Shown in pieces: positions 32,984 through 40,593 of a stretch of DNA of 64,000 nucleotides (its first letter is position 1; every line of letters starts with the position of its first letter). The notes under the pieces were generated by a model, which did no database searches, was not told where the DNA came from, and worked only from the letters and a program-made list of their open reading frames with translations. The translations under genes and the position numbers were made by a program. The stretch lies in contig NZ_CP159534.1 in the NCBI RefSeq assembly GCF_040529335.1, positions 62,001 to 126,000 on the forward strand, in the 5' to 3' direction. The stretch comes from Streptomyces sp. HUAS MG91. Its GTDB lineage: Bacteria; Actinomycetota; Actinomycetes; Streptomycetales; Streptomycetaceae.

Positions 32984-33687
32984 TCGAAGTCCTGGTCGTC
33001 GACGACGACTTCCACGTCGCCGAGATCAACGCCGCCTATGTGGACAAGGTGGCCGACTTCCGTGTACTGGGCACGGCTCACACAGCGCTCCAGGCCCTAC
33101 AGGTACTGGAGAGACAGCGGGTGGACCTCCTGCTCCTGGACCACTACCTGCCCGACCGGACCGGACTCGACCTCGTGCGCGCGATGCGGCAGCGTGGCCT
33201 GCGCAGCGACGTCATCATGGTCACGGCCGCCCAGGATGTCGAGGTCGTCGAGGCGGCTCTCCGGTACGGCGTGCTGCACTACCTGGTCAAGCCCTTCACG
33301 TTCGAAGGGCTTCGTTCCCGTCTGGAGAGCTACGCGGAACTGCGGCGGACCCTCCGTGCCGCGAGCGAACGGACCGGCACGGGGCAGCAGCGGATCGACC
33401 GTATCTTCGGGGCTGTCCGCACTCCGGCGAGCGCGCCCCAGGCGCAGGCCAAGGGCTGGTCCGCCCCGACCATGGATCTGGTCCGTCACGTGGTGGCCGA
33501 GGCGGACGGCCCGCTGTCGGCGCAGGAGGTCGCGTCGCGGGCGGGGATCAGCCGTTCGACCGCGCAGCGCTATCTGCGCCACCTCCAGGACAACGGAACG
33601 CTTCACCTGTCTCTGCGCTACGGCGACGCGGGTCGTCCCGAGCACCGGTACACAGCCGCACGGGCGGACCGGTCGCCGCGGCCCTGA
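32980..33687 (+). CDS. CitB/DcuR-type response regulator
   Basis: 235-aa regulator. Receiver domain: IEVLVVDDDFHVAEINAAYV, phospho-acceptor D54 in LLLLDHYLPDRTG, VTAAQD and YLVKPFTFEGL. The C-terminal domain has a helix-turn-helix, GPLSAQEVASRAGISRSTAQ then RYLRHLQDNGTL, with a wing LRYGDAGRPEHRY. This domain order matches CitB/DcuR regulators of carboxylate uptake. The ATG at 32980 overlaps the kinase stop, so the pair is translationally coupled. Confidence 0.93.
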   Translation: MIEVLVVDDDFHVAEINAAYVDKVADFRVLGTAHTALQALQVLERQRVDLLLLDHYLPDRTGLDLVRAMRQRGLRSDVIMVTAAQDVEVVEAALRYGVLHYLVKPFTFEGLRSRLESYAELRRTLRAASERTGTGQQRIDRIFGAVRTPASAPQAQAKGWSAPTMDLVRHVVAEADGPLSAQEVASRAGISRSTAQRYLRHLQDNGTLHLSLRYGDAGRPEHRYTAARADRSPRP

Positions 33688-33764
33688 CCCGTGTCACCGC
33701 CGGCTTCCCGGTCGTCCTGCTTCTGTTCCTTGGGCAACCCGATCCGATGCCGCCGCGCGATCCG

Positions 33765-35018
33765 TCACCGACGGCTCCGCTGCGGTGCGGCGGCATTGAG
33801 GAGTGATTTGAGGCGGCGCAGGGCACCGCGAGCCGTCCGGCGTCGGCGGTCCCGCCTCCGCGTCCGGTGGCGCAGCACCGCGGTCTCCTTCAGTCCGCGG
33901 AACAGCGTTTCGTACGCGACGGCGATCTCACCCGGGTCGTAGGCCGTGGCGGTGGCGCGGGCCGCGGCGCTGATGCGGCGCCGCCTTCCCGGGTCCTCGA
34001 TGAGCTCCATGAGGGCGCGTGCCAGCGCCTCGCGGTCGCCGACGGGCACCAGTCGACCGTCGATCCCGTCTGTGATGATCTCGCCGGGCCCCAGCGGGCA
34101 GTCGGTGCTCACCACGGGTACACCGCAGCGCATCGCCTCGATGATCGTCATGCCGAACGACTCGGCCTCGGAGGCGACGGCGACGAGGGACGCGGCGGCG
34201 AACTCGGTCTCGATCGGTGTGCGGATTCCCATCAGATGGGCTCGGCCGGTCAGTCCCAGATCGTCGATCTGCTGCTTCAGGCGTGCCTTTTCCGCACCGT
34301 CGCCGTACAGCTTGAGCTGCCAGTCCGGGTGGCGGGCCGCGATGTCGGAGAAGGCGTCGATGAGCAGGTCGAAGCGCTTGGGCCGGGTCAACCGGCCGGC
34401 CGCGGCGATGACGGGTGCGGTGCCGTCGGCCTGCGGGACATCCACTGCGGGGACGCCGTTCGGGATCGCGGTGACGTGGACTCCCGGCAGCGGCATCCGG
34501 GCTCGGTACACGTCCGCGTCGGCGCGGGTGGTGGTGACGACGGCGTCCAGTTGACGGTAGTGGCGGGCGAGGACGGCACGGAGCTTCTTGTCGTGGGCGT
34601 CGTGCGTGAGGTGTTCCTGCACGATGCGCAGGGCCATCGCGGGTCCGTACCGGGCGAGATAGACGTTGAGGCCGGGCCGGGTGCCGATGACGACGTCCGC
34701 GTCCGTCTGCTCGAGATGTGCCGCCGTGCGGGTGTCGTGCAGCCGGCTGTACTGGCGGTGGCGCCGGTCCTGCACGGGGAAAGCGGCTGCGGGCTGGGCG
34801 AGTTGGGGATGGTTCGCGTCGGGCGAGGCCGGGCGCAGGTCGACCAGGGGCGTGAGGGTGACGCGCGGGTCGACGGCGAAGCGCGGGGTCTCGCGGTGGC
34901 GGTGCATCGAGACGATCTCCACGCTGTGGCGATCGGCCAGCGCGGCGGCGAGATTGAGGGTGGTGCGCACCGTTCCGCCTATCGCGTAGACGTTGTGCAC
35001 CAGGAAAGTGATCTTCAC
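33765..35018 (-). CDS. Glycosyltransferase family 4-like protein
   Basis: 417-aa GT-B enzyme. N-terminal acceptor half begins MKITFLVHNVYAIGGTVRTT. The donor half contains VIAAAGRLTRPKRFDLLIDA, then LMGIRTPIETEFAAASLVAV and the family's E-x7-E region ASEAESFGMTIIEAMRCGVP. The basic C-terminal tail (RHRTRRRDRRRRTARGALRR) may tether it to the membrane. Sugar donor and acceptor are unknown. It is the last gene of a minus-strand set after DedA and two PAP2 genes, with a 108-bp gap, and may glycosylate a lipid or envelope polymer. Confidence 0.85.
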   Translation of the reverse strand: MKITFLVHNVYAIGGTVRTTLNLAAALADRHSVEIVSMHRHRETPRFAVDPRVTLTPLVDLRPASPDANHPQLAQPAAAFPVQDRRHRQYSRLHDTRTAAHLEQTDADVVIGTRPGLNVYLARYGPAMALRIVQEHLTHDAHDKKLRAVLARHYRQLDAVVTTTRADADVYRARMPLPGVHVTAIPNGVPAVDVPQADGTAPVIAAAGRLTRPKRFDLLIDAFSDIAARHPDWQLKLYGDGAEKARLKQQIDDLGLTGRAHLMGIRTPIETEFAAASLVAVASEAESFGMTIIEAMRCGVPVVSTDCPLGPGEIITDGIDGRLVPVGDREALARALMELIEDPGRRRRISAAARATATAYDPGEIAVAYETLFRGLKETAVLRHRTRRRDRRRRTARGALRRLKSLLNAAAPQRSRR

Positions 35019-35126
35019 GGTCTTCCTGTTCTCGTGGCCACTGCCCCGTGTCGGGGCAGGCGGAATCGCCGCCGCGCGGATCGCGGCGTGCTGTGGGGCG
35101 GAGGTGGGAGTCGTGTCGGGCGGGCG

Positions 35127-35828
35127 TCAGTTTTGCGCGGGCGGGACGGTTCTCCGCTCGAGCGGGGCGAGGAGCGCGCCCAGGAAGGCCAGCCAGGCGA
35201 CGGCGAGGAGCCAGCCGGCGAGGATGTCGCTGGCCCAGTGGACACCGAGGTAGATCCGGGTGAGGGCGACGCACACGGCCCAGCCGACGGCGGTGATGCG
35301 CAGGCAGCGGGCCGCTGTGCGGTGGGCGGTGCGGGTGACGGCCCAGCACACGAGTCCCGCGGCGAGGGCGGACGTGGTGGTGTGGCCCGACGGCATCGAG
35401 AACCCTGAGGCGTGGGTGGCCCAGTCGGACCTCGGTGGCCTGGGCCGCGCGATGAGGCTCATCGCGACGAACCGGATGCCCTGGCCCGCCAGCAGGACGG
35501 CCAGGGCGGCGCTCCCGCGGATCAGGCGGAGCCGCGACGTCGTACCCGTGAGAAATCCCGCGGCGAAGGTGATCAGGTAGGGCCACACCGACGTTCCGCT
35601 GTCGGTGACGAACCGCGCGATGCTCACCGCCGTCTGCGACCGATGGGCCAGGGACCAGGTGTGCAGTGCGCTGTCGCCCGCCACCGTGCCGTCGCTGGAG
35701 ACCAGCACCGCCGCGGTCAGGAACGTCACGAGGAGCGTGGCGACGCCGCCCGTCCAGGGCAGCGCGGCCGGCTGCCACATGCGGCGAAGGCCGGTGGGCG
35801 CCGCCGGTGCGACGGTGGGGCCGTTCAC
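35127..35828 (-). CDS. PAP2-family membrane phosphatase
   Basis: 233-aa protein with about six helices. The three phosphatase motifs are present in order: a degenerate C1 around SLIARPRPPRSDW, C2 FSMPSGHTTTS, and C3 TRIYLGVHWASDILAGW. Bacterial PAP2 enzymes remove phosphate from phosphatidate, diacylglycerol-PP or undecaprenyl-PP on the outer membrane face. The GTG start at 35828 overlaps the stop of the upstream PAP2 gene (GTGA). The C1 Lys is not in the usual place, so activity is less certain than for its neighbour. Confidence 0.88.
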   Translation of the reverse strand: MNGPTVAPAAPTGLRRMWQPAALPWTGGVATLLVTFLTAAVLVSSDGTVAGDSALHTWSLAHRSQTAVSIARFVTDSGTSVWPYLITFAAGFLTGTTSRLRLIRGSAALAVLLAGQGIRFVAMSLIARPRPPRSDWATHASGFSMPSGHTTTSALAAGLVCWAVTRTAHRTAARCLRITAVGWAVCVALTRIYLGVHWASDILAGWLLAVAWLAFLGALLAPLERRTVPPAQN

Positions 35829-36421
35829 AGCAGCAGAGTCTCGGGCTCGGCCGGGGCGCCGGCGCGGCGCGATCGGACGACGCCGAGCACGATGCACTCC
35901 AGAGCGGCGCCGACGACGGCGCCGACCAGCAGACCGGCCAGGACGTCGTGCGGATAGTGCGCGCCCACCCACACCCGGGAGACGGCGATCAGGAGCATGG
36001 CGGGCAGAGCGATGGCGGCCATTTTGCGGTCCACGAGCCAGAGGGCCGCCGTCGCCGCGGCGGCGATGGCCACGTGGTTGCTGGGAAACGACCAGTCCCC
36101 CACCGCCGGACAGGGCTGGAGCGGCACGACGGACAGCGCCTGGCAGGGGCGCACCTCGTGGAACAGGCTCTTGACGACATCGTTGACGAGGAAGGCGACC
36201 ACCACGATCAACGGTACGGCGAGCCCGGGAAGTTGCGGACGGCCCGCGGTGCGGGCCCGCAGCCAGGCCCAGATCATCAGGATCGCGAACAGCCCGAGCC
36301 CCCAGTCGGTCCACACCACCATGAACGTGTTGAGGGGCGACGGGGTGTGCTCCGTCAGGTGGGCCACGTCGGTGTAGAGCGAGTCGTCGAAGAACGACGC
36401 GGTGGCGGTGGCCGGGGTCAC
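35825..36421 (-). CDS. PAP2-family membrane phosphatase
   Basis: 198-aa protein with five to six helices. Motifs: C1 VVKSLFHEVRPCQ (KxxxxxxRP intact), C2 WSFPSNHVAIA (PSNH variant), C3 SRVWVGAHYPHDVLAG. This is the BcrC/YbjG-like layout of undecaprenyl pyrophosphatases, so a role in recycling lipid carrier is plausible, though unproven. GTG 36421 overlaps the DedA stop, so DedA, PAP2 and PAP2 are coupled in one message whose promoter region carries the BlaI-type operators at 37171-37207. Confidence 0.9.
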   Translation of the reverse strand: MTPATATASFFDDSLYTDVAHLTEHTPSPLNTFMVVWTDWGLGLFAILMIWAWLRARTAGRPQLPGLAVPLIVVVAFLVNDVVKSLFHEVRPCQALSVVPLQPCPAVGDWSFPSNHVAIAAAATAALWLVDRKMAAIALPAMLLIAVSRVWVGAHYPHDVLAGLLVGAVVGAALECIVLGVVRSRRAGAPAEPETLLL

Positions 36422-37122
36422 AGGTTCTCTCCGGTGCGCGAAGCTTGGGCCGTGGTGGCACTCCGGCGCTTCCTGCGGCCACGGAGGATCTCCAGGGCGA
36501 GCGGGAGCAGCGAGACGATCACGATGACGGCGACGAGGGGCAGCAGGTAGCGGTCGACGTTCGGGACGGAGGAACCGAGCGCGTACCCGGCCAGGACCAG
36601 GCCGACGGTCCAGACGGTGCCGCCGATGACCTGCCAGACGGCGAAGGTGCGGGCCGGCACCTCCAGGGCGCCCGCCAGCGGATTGAGTACCGTCCGGACG
36701 ACGGGGACGAAGCGGGCGAGAACGACGGCTTTGGCGTGTCCGTAGCGGTTCAGGAGCTCTTCGGCGCGCTGGGCGCCCTCTCGCAGACGCACGGAGCGGC
36801 TGCGGGCCAGCAGGGTGCGGCCGCCGCGGCGCCCGATCCAGTAGCCGACCTGGGCTCCGGCCAGCGCGCCGACGACGGCGGCGATCAGTACCTGGGGAAG
36901 CGAGAGGTGGACGCCGCCGCTGCCGGGGACGCACAGCAGTCCGGCGGTGAAGAGCAGGGAGTCGCCCGGGAGGAAGAAGCCGATCAGCAGGCCGGTCTCG
37001 GCGAAGAGGACGGCGGCGACTCCCAGGGCACCGAAGGCGGTGAGCAGGGAACTCGCGTCGAGGACATTGACCGCGAGCGGGTGCGATGCGGCGATCACGC
37101 ACGCATCCAGGCACAAGGGCAC
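36418..37122 (-). CDS. DedA/SNARE-associated (VTT) family membrane protein
   Basis: 234-aa protein from GTG 37122 (GGAAGGA 6 nt upstream); the open frame starts at ATG 37164, which lies only 7 bp from the operator. Family landmarks: FAETGLLIGFFLPGDSLLFT, YWIGRRGGRTLL, RYGHAKAVVLARFVPVVRTV and a PLAGALEVPARTFAVWQVIGG re-entrant region. DedA proteins flip or scramble lipid carriers such as undecaprenyl phosphate. It is the first gene of the DedA-PAP2-PAP2-(GT) unit, divergent from blaI copy 2, which implies BlaI control of envelope-lipid recycling. Confidence 0.88.
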   Translation of the reverse strand: MPLCLDACVIAASHPLAVNVLDASSLLTAFGALGVAAVLFAETGLLIGFFLPGDSLLFTAGLLCVPGSGGVHLSLPQVLIAAVVGALAGAQVGYWIGRRGGRTLLARSRSVRLREGAQRAEELLNRYGHAKAVVLARFVPVVRTVLNPLAGALEVPARTFAVWQVIGGTVWTVGLVLAGYALGSSVPNVDRYLLPLVAVIVIVSLLPLALEILRGRRKRRSATTAQASRTGENL

Positions 37123-37170
37123 GCCGGGTCCTTCCGTTGGGGATGCGCGCCGTGCGTCGGACACCGCAGC

Positions 37171-37188
37171 GTCTACATCCGAGTAGTC
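37171..37188. promoter_or_regulatory. BlaI-type operator, imperfect copy
   Basis: GTCTACATCCGAGTAGTC, one mismatch from GTCTAC-N6-GTAGAC. Its centre is 19 bp from that of the perfect site at 37190-37207, so two dimers could bind about two helical turns apart. Confidence 0.65.
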
Positions 37189-37189
37189 G

Positions 37190-37207
37190 GTCTACTTCAC
37201 TGTAGAC
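37190..37207. promoter_or_regulatory. BlaI-type operator GTCTAC-N6-GTAGAC, site 2
   Basis: GTCTACTTCACTGTAGAC, 24 bp upstream of the blaI copy 2 start and divergent from the DedA gene. Perfect 6-bp arms identical to those at 24217 and 43056. Confidence 0.85.
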
Positions 37208-37230
37208 GTTCTTCTGCCACACTGAGTTCC

Positions 37231-37611
37231 ATGGCTGAGGAGAACGCGAGTCGCCGCCCGTCCGGCGAGCTGGAGGCAAAGGCTTTGGCGTGCCTGTGGG
37301 GGGCCGATCATCCGCTGACGCCGGGAGAGCTGCGCAGGAGCCTCGGAGGCGGGCTGGCGCGGACCACGGTGACGACGATCCTGAGCCGCATGTACGAGAA
37401 GGGCATCGTGGTCCGCTCGCCCGCCGGACGCGGGTTCGCCTACGCGCCGGCGTCCGACGCGTCCGGCCTGACGGCGCGCCGGATGCACGCCGAGCTCGAT
37501 CGCGGCGAGGACCGGAGCAGTGTGCTGGCACGTTTCGTCTCCGACCTCAGCCGGCAGGACGAGGAGACGCTCCGCGCCCTTCTGTCCGACATGGGGGGAT
37601 CGCAGGCGTGA
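37231..37611 (+). CDS. BlaI/MecI/CopY-family repressor, copy 2
   Basis: 126-aa repressor, roughly two thirds identical by eye to copy 1. DNA-binding domain: SGELEAKALACLWGADHPLT, GLARTTVTTILSRMYEKGIV and wing GRGFAYAPA; the recognition-helix core ARTTVTTIL is the same in both copies. C-terminal dimer region: RMHAELDRGEDRSSVLARFV. The ATG at 37231 lies 24 bp after the perfect operator, so autorepression is expected. The stop overlaps the GTG start of the M56 protease gene. Confidence 0.92.
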   Translation: MAEENASRRPSGELEAKALACLWGADHPLTPGELRRSLGGGLARTTVTTILSRMYEKGIVVRSPAGRGFAYAPASDASGLTARRMHAELDRGEDRSSVLARFVSDLSRQDEETLRALLSDMGGSQA

Positions 37612-38567
37612 TCTTCGCTGTGTGGTTGCCGCTCCTCGTGCCGTTCCTGGCCGCGCCCGTCGCCCAGCGCGTCACGGCACGGCTGTCGCCGCGTACGGCG
37701 GTGTGGACGCTGACGGTGACGACGCTGGCGCTGGCCGCGTGCAGCACTCTGGCGCTCGGAACGCTGTTGATCGCCGGAGCTCTGCGGCTCGCCCCGATCG
37801 CCGCGCTCGAGGACATCCAGCCGCACTGGCTGGGAGCCGAGTCCTGGTGGACGGCTCCCGCCGCGATCGCGGCGGCCGTGGCGCTGGGGGCGAGCGCCGG
37901 CACGGTGGCGTGGCGGCTGGTGCGACATCGGCGGGAACTGCGCGAGGCGCGCGGGGAGAGCGGACCGACGGCCGGGGATCTGCGCGTGGCGCCGCATGAC
38001 GTGCCCTACGCGTACGCGCTGCCGGGACGGCTGGGGCGCGGTGGGACGATCGTCGTCAGTTCGGCGATGCTGCGGGCTCTGCCGGTGGCGGAGCGTGACG
38101 CGCTGTTCGCTCACGAGCGCGCGCACCTGAGGGGGCGGCATCACCTGTTCCTGAGCACGGCCCACCTCACCGCCGCCGTGCATCCTGCCCTGCGTGCGCT
38201 GCGCCGCCCCATCGCCTTCCATCTGGAGCGGTGGGCGGACGAGTCGGCGGCGGCGACCGTCGGCGACCGTGAGCTGACGGCGCGCGCCATCGGCCGGGCC
38301 GCTCTGGCCGCCCAGGACTCCCGTACGCGGCCGAGGCGCCCGAGCCCGGTCCTGGGGGCCACTTCCGGTCCTGTTCCGTTGCGGGTACGAGCACTACTGT
38401 CACCGGCGACCGATACGCGTCGCACGGTGGCCGGACGGGCCTGGCGGGCGGTGGCCACCGCCCTGCTGTGCTGTCTGGCCGTTTCGGCCGGAAGCGCCTT
38501 GCACGCCGTGGTCGACCTGCATGCCGACGTGGAGACGGCGGAGATCCACCAGACGTCCGGACCTTGA
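37608..38567 (+). CDS. M56-family membrane metallopeptidase (BlaR1-like), copy 2
   Basis: 319-aa paralogue of the product at 22225-23181. N-terminal membrane helices (IFAVWLPLLVPFLAAPVAQR; LTVTTLALAACSTLALGTLL; a third at about 85-105), then the zinc motif FAHERAHLRGRHHLF and HLERWADESAAATVGDRELT, and a final helix AVATALLCCLAVSAGSALHA. There is no beta-lactam-binding domain. It is coupled to blaI copy 2 by a GTGA overlap (37608-37611). It should act as the signal-responsive partner that inactivates BlaI; the signal is unknown. Confidence 0.9.
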   Translation: MIFAVWLPLLVPFLAAPVAQRVTARLSPRTAVWTLTVTTLALAACSTLALGTLLIAGALRLAPIAALEDIQPHWLGAESWWTAPAAIAAAVALGASAGTVAWRLVRHRRELREARGESGPTAGDLRVAPHDVPYAYALPGRLGRGGTIVVSSAMLRALPVAERDALFAHERAHLRGRHHLFLSTAHLTAAVHPALRALRRPIAFHLERWADESAAATVGDRELTARAIGRAALAAQDSRTRPRRPSPVLGATSGPVPLRVRALLSPATDTRRTVAGRAWRAVATALLCCLAVSAGSALHAVVDLHADVETAEIHQTSGP

Positions 38568-38580
38568 CCCGAGGCACAAG

Positions 38581-38630
38581 CGCGAGGGGCGTGGAACCTC
38601 ACCCCGTGGTGCGGTTCCACGCCCCTCGCG
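38581..38630. terminator. Long bidirectional terminator
   Basis: Perfect 18-bp stem CGCGAGGGGCGTGGAACC (38581-38598) with its complement at 38613-38630. The loop itself can pair as CACC/GGTG (38600-38603, 38608-38611). It separates the convergent M56 and iron-binding lipoprotein genes. Confidence 0.9.
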
Positions 38631-38666
38631 CGTGCCGTCCTCGTCTCTGGTTCTCGAGGCCCCGTT

Positions 38667-39707
38667 CTAGTTCTTCAGGGCCTTGGCGAACTGGGGCACG
38701 ACCTTGTCCAGGGCGTAGTTCACCGACAGGACGGAGTCGGTGGCGAAGGCGGTGGCGGACGGCGAGTTCAGGTCGAACACCACGTCGTGGCCGGCCTTGA
38801 CCGCCGGGACCTTCTTGAACAGCGCGTCGTTGGTGATCGTGGAGGCGGACAGCCCGATGGGCTCCACGACCAGGAGATCGGCGTCGAGCTTGTTCACGTT
38901 CTCGCGCGCGACGCTGATGAAGAAGCTGTTGCCGCCCTGCTTCTCGACCCAGGGGTTGTTCTTGAATCCGAGCCGCTCCAGGAAGTCCACCCGGCCGCTC
39001 CCGCGGACGTAGGCGCCGTAGCCCTCGGAGGTCAGGGAGCCCGACGTGATCGTCTTGCCCTTGAACTCCGGGTGCGCCTTCGCGGTGGCGGCGAACTTGG
39101 CCTTGGTCTTCTTGATGAGTTCCTGGCCCTTGGCGTGCAGCCCCAGCGCGTCGGCGACCATCTCCGTCTGGTCCTGCCAGTCGGTCAGGTACTGGTCGCC
39201 GCCCTTGGGCACGCCGACAGTGGGCGCGATCTTGCTGAGGGTCTCGTAGCGCTTCTGGTCGCCGCTCGACTTCGTGTCGAGGATCAGGTCCGGCTGGAGC
39301 GCCGCGATCTTCTCGTACTCGGGCTCCAGCGTCCCGATCTTCTTCGGGCTCTTGTCGTACATGCCCTTCGCCCACGGGCCCACGCCGTCCCCGCCGAAGT
39401 TCAGCCAGTCACTGGCTCCCACCGGCTGCACGCCCAGCGCCAGGGCGGTCTCCGCGTCGCCCCAGCCGAGCGCGACCACGCGCTTGGGCTGCTTCTTGAC
39501 GGTGATCTCGCCGAACTTGGTGGACACCTTGGCGGGGAAGTTCCCCTTGGCCACCGTGCCCGGGTCGCTGCTGCCGCTGTCGCCGGAGCCGGACGAGCAG
39601 CCCGCGATCACCAGGGTCGCAGCCGCGGCGAGGGCGCCCGCCGCCAGGCGGCGCCGGGACGGAGACCCAGTGAAGGACCGGGGAGAGGTATTCGAACGGT
39701 TGAACAT
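38667..39707 (-). CDS. Iron-siderophore ABC transporter substrate-binding lipoprotein
   Basis: 346-aa lipoprotein with an Arg-rich n-region, hydrophobic core and lipobox IAGC (Cys37). The periplasmic-binding-protein 2 fold of the FecB/FepB type follows: PKRVVALGWGDAETALALGV, IAALQPDLILDTKSSGDQ and LDADLLVVEPIGLS. It binds a ferric siderophore outside the membrane; the partner permease and ATPase are not in this window. ATG 39707 has no Shine-Dalgarno and an iron box overlaps it, so the mRNA is probably leaderless. The gene lies downstream of efeU on the same strand but has this promoter of its own. Confidence 0.88.
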   Translation of the reverse strand: MFNRSNTSPRSFTGSPSRRRLAAGALAAAATLVIAGCSSGSGDSGSSDPGTVAKGNFPAKVSTKFGEITVKKQPKRVVALGWGDAETALALGVQPVGASDWLNFGGDGVGPWAKGMYDKSPKKIGTLEPEYEKIAALQPDLILDTKSSGDQKRYETLSKIAPTVGVPKGGDQYLTDWQDQTEMVADALGLHAKGQELIKKTKAKFAATAKAHPEFKGKTITSGSLTSEGYGAYVRGSGRVDFLERLGFKNNPWVEKQGGNSFFISVARENVNKLDADLLVVEPIGLSASTITNDALFKKVPAVKAGHDVVFDLNSPSATAFATDSVLSVNYALDKVVPQFAKALKN

Positions 39708-39725
39708 GAGCAAAGGCTAACCTAA
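39707..39725 (-). promoter_or_regulatory. DmdR/IdeR-like iron box over a start codon
   Basis: Minus strand TTAGGTTAGCCTTTGCTCA matches 14 of 19 positions of the IdeR-type consensus (TTAGGTTAGGCTNACCTAA), with the first nine exact. Its end coincides with the ATG of the siderophore-binding lipoprotein. Confidence 0.6.
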
Positions 39726-39751
39726 GTAAGCGGAGCGTTTGACCTCCGCAG

Positions 39752-40591
39752 TTATTCGGCCGCTGGTTGCTCGACCGGCGGCGTGGACCGGACCCGCTGG
39801 GGCGCGAGGAAGTAACCCATCACCGGAATCAGGTACAGCAGCCACACGCTCACCTGGATGACGGTCGGATCGGGCTGGAAGTTGAACACGCCCTTCAGCA
39901 GCGTGCCGTACCAGCTGTCCGGTTCGATCGTGCCGCTGATGTCGAAGGCGAGATTCCGCAGGCCCGGAACCCAACCGGCCTCCTGGAGGTCGTGGAAGCC
40001 GTACGCGAGCACCCCGGCCGCGACCACGACCAGCATGCCGCCGGTCCAGGTGAAGAACTTGGCCAGGTTGATCCTGAGGGCACCGCGGTAGAACAGCCAG
40101 CCGAGCAGGACCGCGGTCAGCAGTCCGAGCGCCACGCCGGCCAGCGGACGCGGAGTGCCGTCGCTCGCCGCGTGCACGGACGCCCACACGAACAGCGCGG
40201 TTTCCAGGCCCTCCCTGCCGACGGCGAGGAAGGCCGTGGCGACCAGCGCGCCCGTACCCATCGCCAGGGCCGCGTCCAGCTTGCCGTGCAGTTCGGACTT
40301 CAGGTGCCGCGCGGTGCGCCGCATCCAGAACACCATCCAGGTCACCAGGCCGACGGCGATGACGGACAGCGATCCGCCCAGCGCCTCCTGGGCCTCGAAG
40401 GTCAGCTCCTGGGAGCCGAATTCGAGCGCGCAGCCGAACCCCATGGCGAGGAGGATCGCGACGGCTATGCCGATCCAGATCGGCTTCAGGGCGTCGCGCC
40501 GTCCGGTCTTGACCAGATAGGCGATCAGGATGCAGACGACAAGGCTGGCCTCCAGCCCCTCGCGCAGACCGATCAGATAGTTGGAGAACAC
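39752..40591 (-). CDS. efeU: Iron permease of the FTR1/EfeU family
   Basis: 279-aa polytopic membrane protein with seven predicted helices. It has the two iron-coordinating REGLE motifs of the FTR1 family: residues 10-14 (LREGLEASLVV) and 126-130 (VGREGLETALFVW). Together with EfeO and EfeB it forms the elemental or low-pH iron importer EfeUOB, where EfeU is the membrane channel. The GTG start at 40591 lies 2 bp before the efeB stop triplet, preceded by GGAGGGTTGAC within efeB. Order on the message is efeO, efeB, efeU. Confidence 0.92.
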   Translation of the reverse strand: MFSNYLIGLREGLEASLVVCILIAYLVKTGRRDALKPIWIGIAVAILLAMGFGCALEFGSQELTFEAQEALGGSLSVIAVGLVTWMVFWMRRTARHLKSELHGKLDAALAMGTGALVATAFLAVGREGLETALFVWASVHAASDGTPRPLAGVALGLLTAVLLGWLFYRGALRINLAKFFTWTGGMLVVVAAGVLAYGFHDLQEAGWVPGLRNLAFDISGTIEPDSWYGTLLKGVFNFQPDPTVIQVSVWLLYLIPVMGYFLAPQRVRSTPPVEQPAAE

Positions 40592-40593
40592 GG

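Noticed and set aside
36445..37230. Upstream extension of the blaI copy 2 frame
   Set aside because: It is antisense to DedA; the ATG at 37231 gives the full BlaI family length and follows the operator.
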